A stretch of 64,000 nt of DNA, taken from positions 2,294,001 through 2,358,000 of the forward strand of contig NZ_CP022303.1 of NCBI RefSeq assembly GCF_004216475.1, given 5' to 3'. This DNA comes from Thalassococcus sp. S3. GTDB lineage: Bacteria; Pseudomonadota; Alphaproteobacteria; Rhodobacterales; Rhodobacteraceae. The notes under the pieces are model-generated. The model worked only from the letters and a program-made list of their open reading frames with translations, searched no databases and was not told the origin of the DNA. A program made the position numbers and the translations under genes. This document shows positions 61,237 through 64,000 of the stretch, one piece after another. The stretch's first letter is position 1. Every line of letters starts with the position of its first letter.

Positions 61237-63447
61237 ATGGACCGCGCGGAAATCGTGCATGAGGCTTTCCTGACGCGTCTCGCGTCAGGGGACCTTCCAG
61301 ATGTGACCGGCAGCGCCGCGGAGGCGGGTCTAAGCGCTGCCGACCTGCGTGCGCTCTTCGAGGCGCAGGTGATGTCGCGGCATCTCGACCGGATGTCGCG
61401 CAAGCTGCAGGCGAAAGGGCAGGGATTCTACACGATCGGCTCGTCCGGGCATGAGGGCAACGCGGCCATTGCCATGGCGCTGCGGCCCACCGATCCGGCC
61501 TTCCTGCATTACCGGGACGCGGCCTTTCAGATCGCCCGCGCAGGACAGGTGGAAGGGCAGGCACCGCTCAAGGACATGCTCCTCAGCTTTACGGCATCCT
61601 CGGAGGATCCGATCAGCGGCGGACGGCACAAGGTGCTGGGATCGAAGGCGCTGAGCATACCGCCGCAAACCTCGACCATCGCGAGCCATCTGCCCAAAGC
61701 GGTGGGGGCGGCCTATTCCATCGGACTGGCGCGGAAATGTCCGCCGCTGGCACCGGACTACCCGGATGACGCAATCGCGATGTGCAGCTTCGGGGACGCG
61801 TCGCTCAACCATTCCACCGCGCAGGGCGCGCTGAACACCGCAGGCTGGACGGCCTGGCAGGGGGTGCCTCTGCCTTTGCTTTTTGTCTGTGAAGACAATG
61901 GGATAGGCATTTCTGTTAAGTCGCCGGATGGCTGGGTAGGCGCGGTGCTTCGGGCGCGCCCCGGACTTGAGTATATGTCCTGCAACGGGCTCGATATCGT
62001 CGATACGTTTGCAGCGGCACGGAAGGCGGCGGATCATGCGCGGCGACGTAAGGCGCCGGTGATATTGCATATGAAATGCGTGCGGCTCTACGGTCATGCC
62101 GGGCCAGATATGGAGGCCGCTTACCGCCCGCAATCCGAGGTTGACGCGGCGGAGCGGGACGATCCGCTGATCCATACAGCCGCCCGGCTGATCGCCGAAG
62201 GAGCTGAAAGCGCCGATGAGATCCGCGCCATCTATGACCGGATCTGGGCAGAGACCGAGCACGCGGCAGACCGGGCGGTGACCCGCCCGAAACTGCAGAC
62301 AGCGGCGCAGGTGATGGCATCCATCGTGCCGCCCCGGAGAGACGTCACGCGCCCCAATGCGCCCGCCCCCGAGGACCGGACGGCCTGTTTCGGTGCGTCC
62401 GACATGCGCGCGCAGGAGATACCGCAGCCGATGAGCAAGCTCATCAACCTGGGCCTGACCGACCTGATGCTCACCCATCCCGAGATCGTGATGGCGGGCG
62501 AGGATATCGGGCGCAAAGGGGGTGTCTACGGGGTCACCAAAGGGCTGCAAGGCCGGTTCGGAGCCCGCCGCGTCATCGACACGCTGCTGGATGAGCAAAG
62601 CATTCTGGGCCTCTCCATCGGAATGGCGCAGAACGGTTTTGTACCGATCCCCGAAATCCAGTTCCTGGCCTACCTGCACAACGCCGAAGACCAGGTGAGG
62701 GGAGAGGCCGCGACGCTGCCGTTCTTCTCGAACGGTCAATACACAAACCCGATGGTGATCCGTGTCGCTGGGCTTGGCTATCAGAAGGGTTTTGGCGGGC
62801 ACTTCCACAACGACAATTCCCTTGCCGTGCTGCGCGACATCCCCGGTATCGTCATCGGTTGTCCCTCGGACGGGGCAGAGGCGGTGCGGATGATGCGAGA
62901 GGCGGTCAGGCTGGCGCGGGAGGAGCAGCGCGTCGTGGTCATGGTGGAGCCCATCGCGCTTTATCCCATGCGTGATCTGCACAAGCCTGCGGACGGGCTC
63001 TGGATGCGCCGGTATCCCGACCCGGCGGATGTGGCGCCCCTCGGTTCACTGTCGGTCGACGGGGATGGGACGGATCTTGCTGTCGTGACTTACGGGAACG
63101 GCGTCTATCTCAGCCACCAGGCGCGTAAGGTTTTGGAAATGAATGGCATCTCCGCCCGCATCGTGGACCTGCGCTGGCTCGCGCCTCTCGCTACCGAAGC
63201 CGTGTTGGAGGCCACAGAGCCCTGCGGCAAGGTTTTGATCGTTGACGAATGCCGGCGGACCGGTTCGCAGAGTGAAGCGCTCATGACGCTCTTTGCTGAG
63301 GCTGGCCGCGCGGGTGTCGCGCGCATCACGGCGGAGGACAGTTTCATCGCCACGGGACCTGCCTATGGCGCGACGCTGCCCAGTGCGGAGAGCATCGCCG
63401 AGGCGGCCCTTTCGCTGGTTTGCGATGGCGCGCTGAGAGCCCTTTGA
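61237..63447 (+). CDS. Fused alpha-beta 2-oxoacid dehydrogenase E1
   Basis: A 736-residue fusion of the E1 alpha (about 1-370) and E1 beta (about 390-736) subunits of a branched-chain-type 2-oxoacid dehydrogenase. The thiamine diphosphate motif is AMCSFGDASLNHSTAQGALN near 180, with the distant Asn in VCEDNGIGISVKSP near 208. The beta half has VMAGEDIGRKGGVYGVTKGL near 417 and VVVMVEPIALYPM. Separate subunits are the norm in BCKDH, so fusion is less common. A neighbouring glutaryl-CoA dehydrogenase suggests 2-oxoadipate or a related oxoacid, but E2 and E3 genes are not in the window. It is 4 bp after gcdH. Confidence 0.85.
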   Translation: MDRAEIVHEAFLTRLASGDLPDVTGSAAEAGLSAADLRALFEAQVMSRHLDRMSRKLQAKGQGFYTIGSSGHEGNAAIAMALRPTDPAFLHYRDAAFQIARAGQVEGQAPLKDMLLSFTASSEDPISGGRHKVLGSKALSIPPQTSTIASHLPKAVGAAYSIGLARKCPPLAPDYPDDAIAMCSFGDASLNHSTAQGALNTAGWTAWQGVPLPLLFVCEDNGIGISVKSPDGWVGAVLRARPGLEYMSCNGLDIVDTFAAARKAADHARRRKAPVILHMKCVRLYGHAGPDMEAAYRPQSEVDAAERDDPLIHTAARLIAEGAESADEIRAIYDRIWAETEHAADRAVTRPKLQTAAQVMASIVPPRRDVTRPNAPAPEDRTACFGASDMRAQEIPQPMSKLINLGLTDLMLTHPEIVMAGEDIGRKGGVYGVTKGLQGRFGARRVIDTLLDEQSILGLSIGMAQNGFVPIPEIQFLAYLHNAEDQVRGEAATLPFFSNGQYTNPMVIRVAGLGYQKGFGGHFHNDNSLAVLRDIPGIVIGCPSDGAEAVRMMREAVRLAREEQRVVVMVEPIALYPMRDLHKPADGLWMRRYPDPADVAPLGSLSVDGDGTDLAVVTYGNGVYLSHQARKVLEMNGISARIVDLRWLAPLATEAVLEATEPCGKVLIVDECRRTGSQSEALMTLFAEAGRAGVARITAEDSFIATGPAYGATLPSAESIAEAALSLVCDGALRAL

Positions 63448-63552
63448 GGACGACTTAATCTCATGCCGGAAGGTCACAGTGACGTGAGAGGTCTTGCGGC
63501 AGTGCGGCATGCATCCGTAGGTGGACGCGAAGGTTTGCGACCCGGAGAGACG

Positions 63553-64000
63553 ATGATGACTGCCGCCCCCATGCGTGCCGCCGATATTCTGGCGCAACGG
63601 CTTTACGAGGCGGGCTGCCGCCACGCCTTTGGAATGCCGGGGGGCGAGGTTCTGACACTGGTGGATGCCTTGGAGAAAGCGGGCATTCGTTTCACCTTGG
63701 CCAAGCATGAAAATGCCGCCGGTTTTATGGCCGAAGGTGTCCACCATCGCGACGGCGCGCCCGGCATTCTGGTGGCAACAGTGGGGCCGGGGGCGATGAA
63801 TGGCGTCAACGTGGTCGCCAATGCGCAGCAGGACCGGGTGCCTCTGATCATACTCACCGGCTGCGTCGATGCGGATGAGGCGCTGACCTACACCCATCAG
63901 GTGCTCGATCACCAGGCGGTGTTTCGTCCGATCACCAAGGCCAGCTTTCGCCTGACCCCGGATGGGGCGGACATCATCGCCGACAAGGCCGTCTGCGCCG
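63553..64000 (+). CDS. Thiamine-diphosphate enzyme, acetolactate synthase-like (partial)
   Basis: The frame opens at ATG 63553 (or 63556) with GGAGAG upstream and runs off the right edge after about 149 residues. The N-terminal PYR domain has YEAGCRHAFGMPGGEVLTLV near 19, the catalytic Glu in LAKHENAAGFMAEGVHHRDG near 49, and ATVGPGAMNGVNVVANAQQD near 75. This is the acetolactate synthase/benzoylformate decarboxylase family; the substrate cannot be judged from this part. It lies 105 bp after the fused E1 gene and could be co-transcribed with it. Confidence 0.85.
   Translation, partial: MMTAAPMRAADILAQRLYEAGCRHAFGMPGGEVLTLVDALEKAGIRFTLAKHENAAGFMAEGVHHRDGAPGILVATVGPGAMNGVNVVANAQQDRVPLIILTGCVDADEALTYTHQVLDHQAVFRPITKASFRLTPDGADIIADKAVCA

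Noticed and set aside
61330-62982. A 550-codon open frame on the minus strand
   Set aside because: It is antisense to the fused E1 gene, which has full catalytic motifs; the antisense product has no recognisable domain.
1-64000. CRISPR arrays, rRNA genes and insertion sequences
   Set aside because: I saw no regularly spaced repeats, no rRNA sequence and no transposase gene. The only mobile-element enzymes are the integrase and its remnant.

Overview
The window is chromosomal DNA from an alphaproteobacterium, most likely of the Rhodobacterales (Roseobacter group). Evidence: high GC, a phoR-pstSCAB-phoU-phoB cluster, a class II DAHP synthase, PAS_5, GlxA-type and IalB families, an lpxD-acpXL-fabF set, and a PstA with a long N-terminal region. 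The genus cannot be fixed from the sequence alone.

Region 1 (1 to about 25.74 kb) is the right-hand part of an integrative element. It ends in a tyrosine integrase followed by a 45-nt 3' fragment of a tRNA-Arg(CCG) gene, which I read as attR. The intact tRNA and the rest of the element should lie left of base 1. The left third (0.1-6.6 kb) holds an alphaproteobacterial ICE/plasmid module on the minus strand: DUF932, a ParB-like protein, a Toprim protein, a DUF2493 protein and a small membrane protein. Two of these genes share a structured leader. Then follow hipB-hipA and a tightly packed plus-strand operon (8.9-22.4 kb) with the hallmarks of Druantia: DruA (DUF4338) and a giant DruE-type helicase with a DUF1998 end. 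Two large unrecognised proteins sit between them. Two further coupled genes follow DruE: a PIN-domain protein and a NERD-like nuclease fused to a UvrD-type helicase. Next come a truncated integrase C-terminus, a HEPN-domain (ApeA-like) gene and the intact integrase, so the end of the element looks layered. This defence cargo is the most likely place for an undescribed system.

Region 2 (25.8-34 kb) is core chromosome: a MepK-like murein endopeptidase divergent from an L,D-transpeptidase; lpxD-acpXL-fabF for lipid A or long acyl chains; an IalB protein; two small-RNA candidates on the minus strand; and a DUF853 (HerA-like) ATPase.

Region 3 (34-48 kb) holds a SRPBCC / YciI (DGPF) / ECF42-type sigma operon, whose sigma gene is split by a frameshift in a G7 tract; a branched-chain amino acid type ABC transporter operon; a PQQ-type sugar dehydrogenase; a GlxA-family regulator; class II DAHP synthase; and a PAS_5 protein.

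Region 4 (48-64 kb) holds yicC-gmk-gamma-carbonic anhydrase-PLP enzyme, then the phosphate regulon with a clear triple Pho box before pstS, then a LysR regulator divergent from glutaryl-CoA dehydrogenase, a fused 2-oxoacid dehydrogenase E1 and a thiamine-diphosphate enzyme cut by the right edge.
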